Origin: CAYUWM01 sp964448395
Lineage (GTDB): Bacteria; Chloroflexota; Dehalococcoidia; E44-bin15
Assembly: GCA_964448395.1 (NCBI GenBank)
Contig: CAYUWM010000002.1
Location: forward strand, 7,915-71,914
Reading direction: 5' to 3'
Length of the DNA stretch: 64,000 nt
In this document: piece after piece, positions 44,833 through 56,318 of the stretch
Numbering within the stretch: position 1 is the stretch's first letter
Layout of the letters: every line of letters starts with the position of its first letter
Notes under the pieces: model-generated
The model's input: only the letters and a program-made list of their open reading frames with translations
Told to the model about the DNA's origin: nothing
Databases searched by the model: none
Position numbers and translations under genes: made by a program

Positions 44833-46158
44833 ATGCCTAAAGCGCTGCTGATCGCCGGCGGACGGGTCGTAGACCCTGACCAGGACCTGGATATGGTGTG
44901 CGATGTTCTCGTCGCCGATGGCAAGATCGCGTGGGTGGGACCGCGCAAGGGCATGCCCTCGCTGCCGTGCGACGTGCTACACGCCGGGGGGATGGTGGTC
45001 TGCCCCGGGTTCATCGATCTGCACTGCCACCTACGCGAGCCGGGCTTCGAGGACAAGGAGACGATAGCCAGCGGCACCCGTGCCGCGGCCGCCGGCGGCT
45101 TCACCACCGTCTGCGCCATGGCCAACCTCGACCCGCCCACCGATACGGCAGCGGCGGCCGATTTTATCAGGAGGAAGGCGGCAATGGAGGGCGCGATTCG
45201 CGTGCTGCCGGTGGGGTGTATCACCGCGGGGCGCAAGGGGGAGCTGCTGGTGAACGTAGAGGAGCTGGCGGAGGCCGGCGTGGTGGCCCTCAGCGACGAT
45301 GGCGACGCGGTGAAAGATGCCCGGCTGATGCGCTCCGCTCTGGAGTCCAGCCACCTGTTCGACCTGTTCATCATCGAGCACTGCGAGGATTCATTGCTGA
45401 GCGACGGCGGGGTGATGAACAAGGGCGAGATTGCGGAACGCCTGGGGCTGAAAGGCATACCCGCCGATGCCGAGGAGAGCATGGTGTCCCGCGACATATC
45501 GCTGTCGCAGCTGACCGGCGGACACCTGCACATCACCCACGTCAGCACCGACGGCTCGGTGACGCAACTGAGGCACGCCCACGAGATGGGTTACGCCGTT
45601 ACCGCCGACGTCACCCCCCACCACCTGACGCTTACCGAGGAGCGGGTTGTCGGCAAAGACGGCAGGGCCGATACCAGAGCCAAGGTGAACCCCCCGCTGC
45701 GGAGCGAGCAGGACGTGGCGGCGCTGGTGGCAGGGCTGCGGGACGGGTATATACAGGCCATCGCCACCGACCACGCCCCCCACACCGCGGCCGACAAGGA
45801 CTGCGATTTCGACAGGGCCGCCTTCGGCATCAGCGGGCTGGAGACCGCGCTGGGCAGCGTCATGTCGCTGGTGCACAGCGGCGACCTGGAGTTGTCAACG
45901 CTGATAGCCAGGCTCACCTCAGGTCCGGCGCGCGTGCTGTGCCGCGACGACATCGGGACGCTGGAGCCGGGCGCCGAGGGAGATTTATGCATATTCGACC
46001 CGAACGCGGAGTGGGTGGTGGACCCCGAGAAGTTCGAATCCAGGGGTAAAAATACCCCGCTAGCCGGAGAGAAGCTGAAGGGCAAAGTGATGGCCACCGT
46101 TTACGGCGGCAACATCGTGTACAGGGACGACTCGATAAAGCTGGAGACTGAGGGCTAG
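44833..46158 (+). CDS. pyrC: Dihydroorotase
   Basis: It cyclises carbamoyl-aspartate to dihydroorotate. ATG 44833 is five bases after pyrB; the longer frame reading into pyrB is not used. The 441-residue protein has the metal motif HCHLREPG (about residue 62), FTTVCAMANLDPPTD, TADVTPHHL and ATDHAPHT with the catalytic Asp. The next gene in the same orientation is an inserted AT-rich TIR-like gene, not carA. Confidence 0.96.
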   Translation: MPKALLIAGGRVVDPDQDLDMVCDVLVADGKIAWVGPRKGMPSLPCDVLHAGGMVVCPGFIDLHCHLREPGFEDKETIASGTRAAAAGGFTTVCAMANLDPPTDTAAAADFIRRKAAMEGAIRVLPVGCITAGRKGELLVNVEELAEAGVVALSDDGDAVKDARLMRSALESSHLFDLFIIEHCEDSLLSDGGVMNKGEIAERLGLKGIPADAEESMVSRDISLSQLTGGHLHITHVSTDGSVTQLRHAHEMGYAVTADVTPHHLTLTEERVVGKDGRADTRAKVNPPLRSEQDVAALVAGLRDGYIQAIATDHAPHTAADKDCDFDRAAFGISGLETALGSVMSLVHSGDLELSTLIARLTSGPARVLCRDDIGTLEPGAEGDLCIFDPNAEWVVDPEKFESRGKNTPLAGEKLKGKVMATVYGGNIVYRDDSIKLETEG

Positions 46159-46233
46159 AAATTCAAGGGTAGTAAATCGATGCGAGACTAGACGATGCAC
46201 CATGCTGCGCAACCGCTGGGAATCAAGGATTTG

Positions 46234-46247
46234 CCCCGCATGCGGGG
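46234..46247. repeat. Perfect 14-base palindrome between pyrC and the TIR-like gene
   Basis: CCCCGCATGCGGGG with imperfect flanking complementarity (GGAATC at 46219 and GATTCC at 46247). There is no T run after it, so it is not a typical terminator. It lies in the 147-base gap where GC content changes and could mark an insertion border or be an mRNA processing structure. No gene was recognised in this gap. Confidence 0.4.
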
Positions 46248-46305
46248 ATTCCGGGGAGCAGTAGCGCCTTGCAGCAGCACATGGAGATGGTGAGAGGATA
46301 TTGAG

Positions 46306-47073
46306 ATGGATATAGAAAAAACTTTAAAGCTAATTGAAGGGAAAATACAAGAAATACCTGCTCTAAGATGGCCCTGCTTTGATTACAAAAAGAATGACGA
46401 AGAAGTACATTTGTGGATTAACGACACTCTCTATATAGTTGAGGACGGATTCGGGAGGGATTCTCCAGAATACAAGCGTGTAGCCAATTCATCAAGGCGT
46501 ACTAGAGTCATTGACACTTCCAAACAACGTGAAATTAATATGCAGTGCTTAGATTCATGCGAATCTGCACTACAATCAATACTGCGCAATTATGAAGGAG
46601 AAGATTTTACCTCGGTCACTTCTACACCGACTGAGGGGACATTAACTCCTAAGGTATTCATTGCACACGGTAAGGATTCACTAGCACTAACAAAGCTATG
46701 TCGCTTTTTAACACAAATAAGTATTGATCCCCTAGTCGTAGAAGACAAGCCTAGCGAAGGTAGAGCTGTTGACGATAAAGTTGATTTTTATTTAAACCAA
46801 TCTGATTGTGCAATTATATTAGCAACAGGAGATGACCAAATAGACGGCAAGATTCACCCCAGACAAAATGTAATTCACGAAATAGGCTCAGCTCAAAGAA
46901 TTTTCCCCCGTAAAATTATCTATCTATTGGAAGGTGGTACTGAATTCCCTTCAAACATTAGTCCTAAAGTCTGGCAGAGTTTCAATCAAGAATGTATGGA
47001 AGAAGCATTCATTACAATTGCTAGAGAATTAATAGCATTCGGTCTTTTAAAGTCGGTGAAACCTGAACAATGA
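46306..47073 (+). CDS. TIR-like nucleotide-binding domain protein (putative defence NADase)
   Basis: The 255-residue protein is AT-rich against its pyr neighbours. Residues about 116-225 match the predicted nucleotide-binding TIR-like family: KVFIAHGKDSLALTKLCRFL, VVEDKPSEGRAVDDKVDFYL, CAIILATGDDQ, RQNVIHEIGSAQRIFPRKII and GTEFPSNISPKVW. The N-terminal 110 residues are charged and of unknown fold. Bacterial TIR proteins of this kind can cleave NAD during phage infection, usually with a partner; none is adjacent. It interrupts pyrC and carB. Transfer is inferred from composition and position. Confidence 0.82.
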   Translation: MDIEKTLKLIEGKIQEIPALRWPCFDYKKNDEEVHLWINDTLYIVEDGFGRDSPEYKRVANSSRRTRVIDTSKQREINMQCLDSCESALQSILRNYEGEDFTSVTSTPTEGTLTPKVFIAHGKDSLALTKLCRFLTQISIDPLVVEDKPSEGRAVDDKVDFYLNQSDCAIILATGDDQIDGKIHPRQNVIHEIGSAQRIFPRKIIYLLEGGTEFPSNISPKVWQSFNQECMEEAFITIARELIAFGLLKSVKPEQ

Positions 47074-47173
47074 CAAGGTGTATAAAGAGTAGCTTGTTAA
47101 GGCAGAACACCACCGTAACCGGGCGGGCTGCGGCGCGGTGTGAATATAAATAAATTATAAAGGAGGATACTGC

Positions 47174-50397
<3,224 letters not shown>

Positions 50398-50401
<4 letters not shown>

Positions 50402-51150
50402 AGCGTATCCTCGCCCCGGTCATATCCAACGACGAGGTCATGCGCGGCGTCTACCTTATGTGGGCCCAGGCCCCCGCCGTAGCGTCCGCTGCCAGGCCGG
50501 GGCAGTTCGTCATGGTCAAGGCCAGCGATAACTGCGACCCGCTGCTGCGGCGCCCGCTGAGCATCCACCGCGTGAGGAAGGACGGGACGATCGCCCTGCT
50601 CATCGAGGTCATCGGACGGGGGACGGAGTGGCTCGTCCAGCGGCAGGCGGGGGAACAGCTCGACCTGCTGGGGCCGCTGGGAAACGGCTTCGATATCCGT
50701 GCCAGAAACCTGTTGCTGGTTGCCGGCGGCTGCGGCATCGCGCCCCTGGTATTCCTCGCAGAGAAGGCCCTGGCCAAAAAGCGTCACATGATTATGCTGG
50801 TGGGGGCCAGGAGTGCCGACCGGGTCTATCCCCGCGAGCTGCTGCCGGCAGATATCGCCACCGTCACCATCACCGAGGACGGCTCGATGGGGGAGCGGGG
50901 CATGTCCACCGACCTGATGGCCGAATATACCAATTCCCATGAGCAGATATTCGCCTGCGGCCCGGCCGATATGTATCGGGCTATGGCGGGGCTCGACTGG
51001 TTGAAAGACAAATCGGTACAGGTATCGCTGGAGGCCAGGATGGGTTGCGGCTTCGGCTGCTGCTTCGGCTGCACCATCGAGACCAGACGGGGATCGAAGC
51101 GGGTGTGCAAGGACGGGCCCGTCTTCCAGCTCGGCGATCTATTGCTGTAA
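50398..51150 (+). CDS. pyrK: Dihydroorotate dehydrogenase electron-transfer subunit
   Basis: The 250-residue protein passes electrons from dihydroorotate dehydrogenase B to NAD through FAD and a [2Fe-2S] cluster. The FAD site has LLRRPLSIHRV, the NAD site LLVAGGCGIAPLVFLA, and the cluster motif is CGFGCCFGC with a later Cys in RVCKDGPVF. The TTG start overlaps the carB stop (TTGA). The catalytic subunit pyrD is not in the window. Confidence 0.95.
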
Positions 51151-51172
51151 TCACCGTCGAAAGGGGTACGAT

Positions 51173-51589
51173 ATGATAGTAACCAGGAAAATCGGGGTTC
51201 GCCCCAGGGGTGAATGCGACCTAATCGACATTACCGAGGAAGTGAGGCGGGAGGTCACCGGCTCGGGGGTCAATTCGGGCACGGTGACCGTGTTCATCAG
51301 CGGCTCGACGGCAGGGGTCACCACCATCGAGTACGAATCGGGGGTGTTGAGCGACCTCCAGGCGATGTGGGAACGCCTGGTACCGCGGAACATGTCCTAC
51401 CAGCACGACCGCCGGTGGGGGGACGGCAACGGCTACGCCCACGTGAGGGCATCGCTTCTCGGCCCCTCCCTGGTGGTGCCCTTCACCGACCGCAACCTGC
51501 ATCTGGGCACCTGGCAGCAGATCATAGTCGCCGACTTCGACAATCGTCCCCGCACCAGAGAGGTGGTACTGCAGATTGTGGGCGATTAG
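51173..51589 (+). CDS. YjbQ/UPF0047 family protein
   Basis: The 138-residue protein has the family's VTVFISGSTAGVTTIEYE, GNGYAHVRASLLGPSLVVPFTDRNL pattern split by its His/Asp residues, and LGTWQQIIVADFDNRPRTREVV. Some members replace thiamine-phosphate synthase, but the physiological role is not settled. It follows pyrK by 22 bases and may be transcribed from the pyr operon. Confidence 0.88.
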   Translation: MIVTRKIGVRPRGECDLIDITEEVRREVTGSGVNSGTVTVFISGSTAGVTTIEYESGVLSDLQAMWERLVPRNMSYQHDRRWGDGNGYAHVRASLLGPSLVVPFTDRNLHLGTWQQIIVADFDNRPRTREVVLQIVGD

Positions 51590-51590
51590 G

Positions 51591-51619
51591 TTGACAACAG
51601 GGGCTACATATAGTATAAA
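51591..51619 (+). promoter_or_regulatory. Strong predicted promoter of the cyclic-nucleotide-fold gene array
   Basis: A perfect TTGACA (51591-51596), a 17-base spacer and TATAAA (51614-51619). Confidence 0.65.
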
Positions 51620-51651
51620 CAACACAGTTGAAATCCATCTGTTACCATATC

Positions 51652-51680
51652 TGGACAGCGGATGGTAAGGGGTTTATAAT
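51652..51680 (+). promoter_or_regulatory. Second predicted promoter of the array
   Basis: TGGACA (51652-51657), a 17-base spacer and a perfect TATAAT (51675-51680), ending 23 bases before the first array gene. Confidence 0.55.
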
Positions 51681-51682
51681 GT

Positions 51683-51696
51683 CCCCTGTACAAGGG
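51683..51696. promoter_or_regulatory. Possible operator palindrome just after the -10
   Basis: CCCCTGTACAAGGG is a near-perfect palindrome with one mismatched pair. It sits at or just past the predicted transcription start and before ATG 51704, a place where a bound repressor would block initiation. The binding protein is unknown; no such site was found before the other array genes. Confidence 0.35.
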
Positions 51697-51703
51697 AAAT
51701 GTC

Positions 51704-52174
51704 ATGGCCGATGAACAAACAGCATCGCTGAAGAAGGCGCTAGCCAAGTTCGAGCTCTTCATGTGGCTCACCGACGACGAACTGGAAAAGGTCGCCGCGC
51801 TGAGCCGTGAGGAGAGCTTCGCCGCGGGGATTAGCATTATCGCTGAAGGCGCAACCGCCCACGACCTGTACATGGTGGAGGAAGGGCAGGTGAGGGTGGA
51901 GATGAGCCTTTCCGTCTACCCCGGCCTGGTGCAGGACTCCCTGGTGGAGATTATACCCAAGGGGGAGCCGTTCGGCTGGTCCGCGGTTATCGGCTCCCGC
52001 GTGTACACCATGACGGCACGGGCCATGGAGCAGGTCAAGGTTATCGCTATAGACGGGGAGAAGCTGCTTGCCCTGTTCAACAAGAATCCCGACATCGGGT
52101 TCAAGGTAATGGAGGGGCTGGTATCAGTGGTTTCCCAGAGGGTGAGGAGCGTCAAGAAGACACTTCTTGTATAA
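51704..52174 (+). CDS. Single-domain cyclic-nucleotide-binding-fold protein, type A (1)
   Basis: The 156-residue protein is one cNMP-binding beta-barrel with no DNA-binding, kinase or membrane domain. The phosphate-binding cassette region reads PFGWSAVIGS then YTMTARA. The FGEL Glu and the RxA Arg that bind cyclic AMP are absent, so the ligand is probably not cyclic AMP. It ends GLVSVVSQRVRSVKKTLLV, shared with the third gene but not the second or fourth. It begins a set of four paralogues leading to metF. Confidence 0.88.
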   Translation: MADEQTASLKKALAKFELFMWLTDDELEKVAALSREESFAAGISIIAEGATAHDLYMVEEGQVRVEMSLSVYPGLVQDSLVEIIPKGEPFGWSAVIGSRVYTMTARAMEQVKVIAIDGEKLLALFNKNPDIGFKVMEGLVSVVSQRVRSVKKTLLV

Positions 52175-52237
52175 TTCGATCGGGTGCTATTTTGCAGGAA
52201 GGCATAACGCTGGTGACGGGGGAGAAGAGGGAGAACA

Positions 52238-52702
52238 GTGGCTACTATTAAAGAGACGCTCGCCAACTCGGAGCTGTTCAAGGGGCTCACCGATGAAGAG
52301 CTGGATCGGGTAGCATCAGTATCCCGCGTGGAGATCTACGAGGGGGGCGCCATTTTATTCACCGAGGGCAGCACTGCAGAGGACCTCTACATTATCGAGC
52401 TGGGTAAGGTGGCCATGGATATGAGCCTCTCCGGCACCCCGGGCATGGGCAAGCAGGCCAGCGTGGAGACCATGACCAAGGGGCAGGGATGTGGATGGTC
52501 CGCGCTTTCAGGCACTCCGGTTTATACCCTTACGGCACGGGCCATCGAGCCGGTACGGGTAATCGCTATAGACGGAGGCCGCCTCTACAATCTGCTCAAA
52601 GAGGACCCCTATCTGGGCTATCGGATAATGTCGCGGATGGCGACGGCGATTTCCGCCAGGCTCAGGAACATCAGGATGACGATGCGGCTGTTCAATCGCT
52701 AG
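52238..52702 (+). CDS. Single-domain cyclic-nucleotide-binding-fold protein, type B (1)
   Basis: The 154-residue protein starts at GTG 52238 behind GGGGGAGAAGAGGG. The barrel carries CGWSALSGTPVYTLTARA in place of a cyclic AMP cassette. Before it is a short insert, SLSGTPGMGKQASVE. The C terminus ISARLRNIRMTMRLFNR matches the fourth gene. The 199 bases after it hold no gene that I recognise. Confidence 0.88.
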   Translation: MATIKETLANSELFKGLTDEELDRVASVSRVEIYEGGAILFTEGSTAEDLYIIELGKVAMDMSLSGTPGMGKQASVETMTKGQGCGWSALSGTPVYTLTARAIEPVRVIAIDGGRLYNLLKEDPYLGYRIMSRMATAISARLRNIRMTMRLFNR

Positions 52703-52901
52703 AGCCACACTACATGGAATTATCCTTTGCTGTATAGATGACAATATTACTCTCCACAATCTCATTAACAGCGGAACATCATTGCAGCGGAAACCCGGCA
52801 ATTAATCGTCTTTCAGCCGCCTGTACCGAATATATGATGAAGTGTCACTGGGAAGAAATGCTTACCTGCACTCCACGCCACAGCGAAAGGGCTAAAGCCT
52901 G

Positions 52902-53357
52902 ATGGCCTCTATAAAAACGGCTCTGGCGAACTCCGCCCTGTTCAACAAGCTAACCGATGAGGAACTGGATAAGATAGCCTCGCTGAGCCGTCAGGAGGTA
53001 TACCCCGAAGGCACCCTGCTTTTCTCAGAAGGGACGATGGCTACCGACCTTTACATCGTCGGTGCGGGTCAAGTGGCGGTGGAGATGAAACTCGCAGTCT
53101 ACGCCGGCCTGGTGCAGAAGGCCACGGTGGAGATCATCCTCGAGGGGGATACCTTCGGCTGGTCGGCAGTCCTCGGCTCCCTGATATACTCCCTGTCGGC
53201 CAGGGCCCTGGAGCCGGTCAGGGTTATCACCATAGACGGAGACCGCCTGCACTCTATGCTGGATGAAAACCCGGATATGGGCTATCGGGTAATGACTGGT
53301 CTGGTAGAGGTCGTCTCTTCAAGGTTGGGAAGTATCAAGAAGACCCTCTTGGTCTGA
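52902..53357 (+). CDS. Single-domain cyclic-nucleotide-binding-fold protein, type A (2)
   Basis: The 151-residue protein starts at ATG 52902. Its AVYAGLVQKATVEIILEG and TFGWSAVLGS segments and the end VVSSRLGSIKKTLLV are close to the first array gene. It has no HTH or membrane part and no RxA Arg, like the others. Confidence 0.88.
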   Translation: MASIKTALANSALFNKLTDEELDKIASLSRQEVYPEGTLLFSEGTMATDLYIVGAGQVAVEMKLAVYAGLVQKATVEIILEGDTFGWSAVLGSLIYSLSARALEPVRVITIDGDRLHSMLDENPDMGYRVMTGLVEVVSSRLGSIKKTLLV

Positions 53358-53377
53358 GCGTCCTGCTGAACCAGCAC

Positions 53378-53407
53378 TGGACGATATGCCACGGACCGTT
53401 ATATAAT
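53378..53407 (+). promoter_or_regulatory. Possible internal promoter before the fourth array gene
   Basis: TGGACG (53378-53383), an 18-base spacer and TATAAT (53402-53407), 18 bases before the TTG start. It may also serve metF. Confidence 0.45.
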
Positions 53408-53425
53408 TAACCTTCGGGGAATCAG

Positions 53426-53887
53426 TTGACCACCGTTAAAGAGGCTCTAGCACAATCCGATATATTCAAGGGTCTGCCTGACGAATGGCTGATAGAGATA
53501 GGCGAGCTGGTAGAGCCGAAAGAATACCAGGCCAAAGAATATCTTTTCCTCGAGGGAGATGAGCCCACCAACATGTACATCGTGCAGGTGGGCAAGGTGG
53601 CTATGGACCTCAGCATGTCCCCCATCCCCGGGGTCGGGAACCAGACCACAGTGGACACCCTGACCAGGGGGCAGACGTGCGGCTGGTCGTCGGTGGTGGG
53701 AAGTCCCTATTCCATGACCGCAAGATGTATCGATCCAGTGGGCGTTTTGGCTATCAACGGTCCCTTACTGCGCTCACTGTTGGACAGCAAACCGGAGATG
53801 GGATATAAGGTGATGGAGAGCATGGCATGGGTGGTCATCTCCAGGCTGAGGAACATCAGGATGGCGACCCGCATGCTCAACCGCTAG
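53426..53887 (+). CDS. Single-domain cyclic-nucleotide-binding-fold protein, type B (2)
   Basis: The 153-residue protein starts at TTG 53426 behind GGGGA. It shares SPIPGVGNQTTVD, CGWSSVVGSPYSMTARC and the end VISRLRNIRMATRMLNR with the second gene. It is followed 44 bases later by metF, so the last pair may be cotranscribed with this folate enzyme. Confidence 0.88.
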   Translation: MTTVKEALAQSDIFKGLPDEWLIEIGELVEPKEYQAKEYLFLEGDEPTNMYIVQVGKVAMDLSMSPIPGVGNQTTVDTLTRGQTCGWSSVVGSPYSMTARCIDPVGVLAINGPLLRSLLDSKPEMGYKVMESMAWVVISRLRNIRMATRMLNR

Positions 53888-53931
53888 TATCACAACTTAA
53901 TTAATTTACTATTCTGAAACGAGGGAGGAAT

Positions 53932-54867
53932 ATGAAAACAGAGACCATTATCAAAGCAGGAAGCAATCTGGAGAGGGTACTGGCAAGCGGGAGCTTCGCC
54001 GCCACCGGTGAACTGGGACCACCCCAGAGCGCCGACCCGGAGGTTATCCGCGAGAAAGCGAAGCTGCTCGTGGGCAACGTGGATGCGGTCAATATCACTG
54101 ACGGGCAGACGGCGATTGTCCGCATGTCGAGCTTCGGCGCAGCATTGATAGCCATGGAGCAGGGCCTCGAGCCCACGGTGCAGATGACCTGCCGCGACCG
54201 CAACCGTATCGCCATCCAGATGGATATACTGGGGATAGCCGCCAACGGGGTGAAAAACTTCCTCTGCCTTACCGGTGATCACCAGTCCTTCGGCAACCAC
54301 CCCCAGGCTAAGGGGGTATTCGACCTCGACAGCATCCAGCTTATCAAGATGGTCAAGGACATGCGCGACGATAAGAAATTCCAGTGCGGCGAGGAAATGA
54401 AGGCCGAGCCCCGTCTCTTCATCGGGGCCGCCGCCAACCCGTTTGCCGACCCCCTCGACTTCCGCGCCACGCGGCTGGCGAAGAAGGTGGCGGCGGGTGC
54501 CGACTTCATCCAGACGCAAATCGTCTTCAACGTGGAGCGGTTCGCCAAATGGATGGAGGCGGTGCGCGAGCGCGATCTGCACAAGCAGACCTATATCCTC
54601 GCCGGCGTGGCGCCGATCAAATCCGCCGGCGTCGCCCGCTACATGAAGAAGAACGTCCCGGGGATGGATGTCCCCGACGAGATCGTGGAGCGCATGGCCT
54701 CAGCCCCCAAGGAACAGGCCAAGCAGACCGGCATCGACCTGTGCGTGGATATCATCAAGCAGGTGCGCGAGATAGAGGGCGTTGCCGGCGTCCACATCAT
54801 GGCCATCGAGTGGGAGGAGGCGGTTCACGAGATCTGCGAGAAGGCCAGCCTGCTGCCACGGCCGTAG
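53932..54867 (+). CDS. metF: Methylenetetrahydrofolate reductase (MetF-like)
   Basis: The 311-residue TIM-barrel flavoprotein reduces methylene- to methyl-tetrahydrofolate. It has FAATGELGPPQSADPEVI near the start, NITDGQTAIVRMSS, LCLTGDHQSFGNHP and AGADFIQTQIVFNVERFAKWM. In anaerobes it serves methionine synthesis or the methyl branch of the Wood-Ljungdahl pathway. No partner such as MetV is adjacent. Confidence 0.93.
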   Translation: MKTETIIKAGSNLERVLASGSFAATGELGPPQSADPEVIREKAKLLVGNVDAVNITDGQTAIVRMSSFGAALIAMEQGLEPTVQMTCRDRNRIAIQMDILGIAANGVKNFLCLTGDHQSFGNHPQAKGVFDLDSIQLIKMVKDMRDDKKFQCGEEMKAEPRLFIGAAANPFADPLDFRATRLAKKVAAGADFIQTQIVFNVERFAKWMEAVRERDLHKQTYILAGVAPIKSAGVARYMKKNVPGMDVPDEIVERMASAPKEQAKQTGIDLCVDIIKQVREIEGVAGVHIMAIEWEEAVHEICEKASLLPRP

Positions 54868-54891
54868 CCTTCAATAGGGTAAATCGATAGC

Positions 54892-54922
54892 AAAAGGGGC
54901 AGTTTTGTTAGCTGCCCCTTTT
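54892..54922. terminator. Bidirectional intrinsic terminator
   Basis: The arms AAAAGGGGCAG (54892-54902) and CTGCCCCTTTT (54912-54922) are perfectly paired, with T runs on both strands. It separates convergent metF and the molbindin gene. Confidence 0.85.
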
Positions 54923-54933
54923 TATTCAACCTT

Positions 54934-55143
54934 CTAGTCCACTAAGAGCATCACCTGCGATGCCTTGATGGCGGCGTAGACCTCCTTGCCTTCCTTCAAC
55001 CCCAGCTTATCGGCGGATTCTTTAGTGACCATCGATACTATCTCGGCCCCGCCATCGATCTGGATCACCACTTCAGTATTGACCGCCCCGGTCTTCACCC
55101 GCTTCACCTTGCCCTTGAACAGATTCCGAGCGCTTGTTTTCAT
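54934..55143 (-). CDS. Molbindin (Mop/TOBE single-domain protein)
   Basis: The 69-residue protein is one TOBE domain (SARNLFKGKVKRVKTGAVN, EVVIQIDGGAEIVSMVT, GKEVYAAIKASQVMLLV), as in Mop proteins that store molybdate or tungstate as hexamers. It stands next to the oxyanion importer genes, which supports that role. It has its own promoter. Confidence 0.92.
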   Translation of the reverse strand: MKTSARNLFKGKVKRVKTGAVNTEVVIQIDGGAEIVSMVTKESADKLGLKEGKEVYAAIKASQVMLLVD

Positions 55144-55182
55144 TTCATCGACCTCCTAATACCTTCTATCTCAGGAAATCCT

Positions 55183-55210
55183 ATGATACTACTTTACCGA
55201 CGTTTGTCAA
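55183..55210 (-). promoter_or_regulatory. Predicted promoter of the molbindin gene
   Basis: Read on the minus strand: a perfect TTGACA (55210-55205), a 16-base spacer and TATCAT (55188-55183), 40 bases before the ATG. Confidence 0.6.
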
Positions 55211-55223
55211 TAGGCTGTTTTGG

Positions 55224-55254
55224 GCAGTGGGGGCATGATGAATGCCCCCACTGC
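55224..55254. repeat. Perfect 13-bp hairpin after the substrate-binding protein gene
   Basis: The arms 55224-55236 and 55242-55254 pair without mismatch around GATGA. It lies seven bases beyond the importer operon's last stop (minus strand). There is no T run on either side, so it may protect the mRNA 3' end or act with another factor rather than be a classic terminator. Confidence 0.6.
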
Positions 55255-55261
55255 ATGCCTA

Positions 55262-56305
55262 TCACTCTATATACGGCTTGAGCTGTTCGGGTATCTTGCT
55301 GGCATCGCTGGGCTGAGCCGGCACCAGTGGCGGCTGTCCCTGGCTGCTCAGTATCGCCTGGCCTTCCGAGCTGAGCATGAGCTCCACGAAATCCAGCGCC
55401 TCGGCGGGGTGAGGTGCGTTGGAAGGTATGGTAACCCCGTATATTGTGGGCTCCCCCACCAGGGTGGAAACGGTTCCCTCCTCGCTGCCGGTAACATCGA
55501 CGGTTGCCTTGCTGTAGAAGTCCGCCAACGCCTGGTTGGACATATCGAGCTCGTCGGGGAGCGTTATATAGTCATAACCATGCTGTATCGCTACCGACAC
55601 ATACTCGAAGGCATAGTCCAGGTCACCGGAGTCCAATAGATACATAAGCTCTACCGATTTCGGCTTCACAATCTCGCCCCAGCCACCACCCATCCGGCCG
55701 CGATCCATATCATCGCCGCCATCGGGTATAGGTATCAAGGCGTCGTACAGGCCGGAGGCGTTATCGTCGGGGGTCAGCCCGAAGTCTGCGGCCTCCTCAT
55801 AGTAGTACTTCTGAGCCAGCTGGCAGACCATCAGCGTCCGGTAGCCGCAGGGGTCGGCATCGGGATCGGAGTGGCCGTAGGTCACATCCTCATTAAGCAG
55901 TATGTCGTACCAGGTGCGCTCGCCGCTTACTATCTCGTCGGCGAAGGGGGCGCCGTCGCGGTAAGCTATCACTATCGAGTTCGTCGCAAAATTGATGTAC
56001 CAGTCAGCGTAATCGGGGAACATCAGATCCTCGATGGCCTTATAGTCCGCGGAGCCGATCACGTCCGCCGCTTTACCCAGCTCGGTTACCTTCCTGATAG
56101 TGGTGCGGCTGCCCGCCCCTTCCAGCACTACGGTCACGTGCTCATTCTGCGCCTCGAAACTGTCAGCCATCTCCTCGTAGGGCACGGCCAGGCTCCCCGC
56201 GTGCAGAACGGTTAGCTCTACAGCCTCCGGTTCAGAGGTGCAGGCAGTCGCCGCCAGCGCCAGCACCATCACCAGTGCGACCAGTGGTAGAAACACCCTT
56301 TTCAT
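55262..56305 (-). CDS. Tungstate/molybdate ABC transporter substrate-binding lipoprotein (WtpA-like)
   Basis: The start is minus-strand ATG 56305 behind AAAGGAG, giving MKRVFLPLVALVMVLALAA and a lipobox ending at Cys22 (AATAC). The 347-residue protein continues with LTVLHAGSLAVPYEEMADSF, the family's oxyanion-binding start, and SADYKAIEDLMFP. It would capture tungstate or molybdate outside the cell and pass it to the permease. Which metal is preferred cannot be read from the sequence. Confidence 0.9.
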   Translation of the reverse strand: MKRVFLPLVALVMVLALAATACTSEPEAVELTVLHAGSLAVPYEEMADSFEAQNEHVTVVLEGAGSRTTIRKVTELGKAADVIGSADYKAIEDLMFPDYADWYINFATNSIVIAYRDGAPFADEIVSGERTWYDILLNEDVTYGHSDPDADPCGYRTLMVCQLAQKYYYEEAADFGLTPDDNASGLYDALIPIPDGGDDMDRGRMGGGWGEIVKPKSVELMYLLDSGDLDYAFEYVSVAIQHGYDYITLPDELDMSNQALADFYSKATVDVTGSEEGTVSTLVGEPTIYGVTIPSNAPHPAEALDFVELMLSSEGQAILSSQGQPPLVPAQPSDASKIPEQLKPYIE

Positions 56306-56318
56306 GCAACACTCCTTT

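Noticed and set aside
46159..46305. tRNA or small RNA gene in the pyrC-TIR gap
   Set aside because: No cloverleaf or CCA-ending structure was found; only a short palindrome is present.
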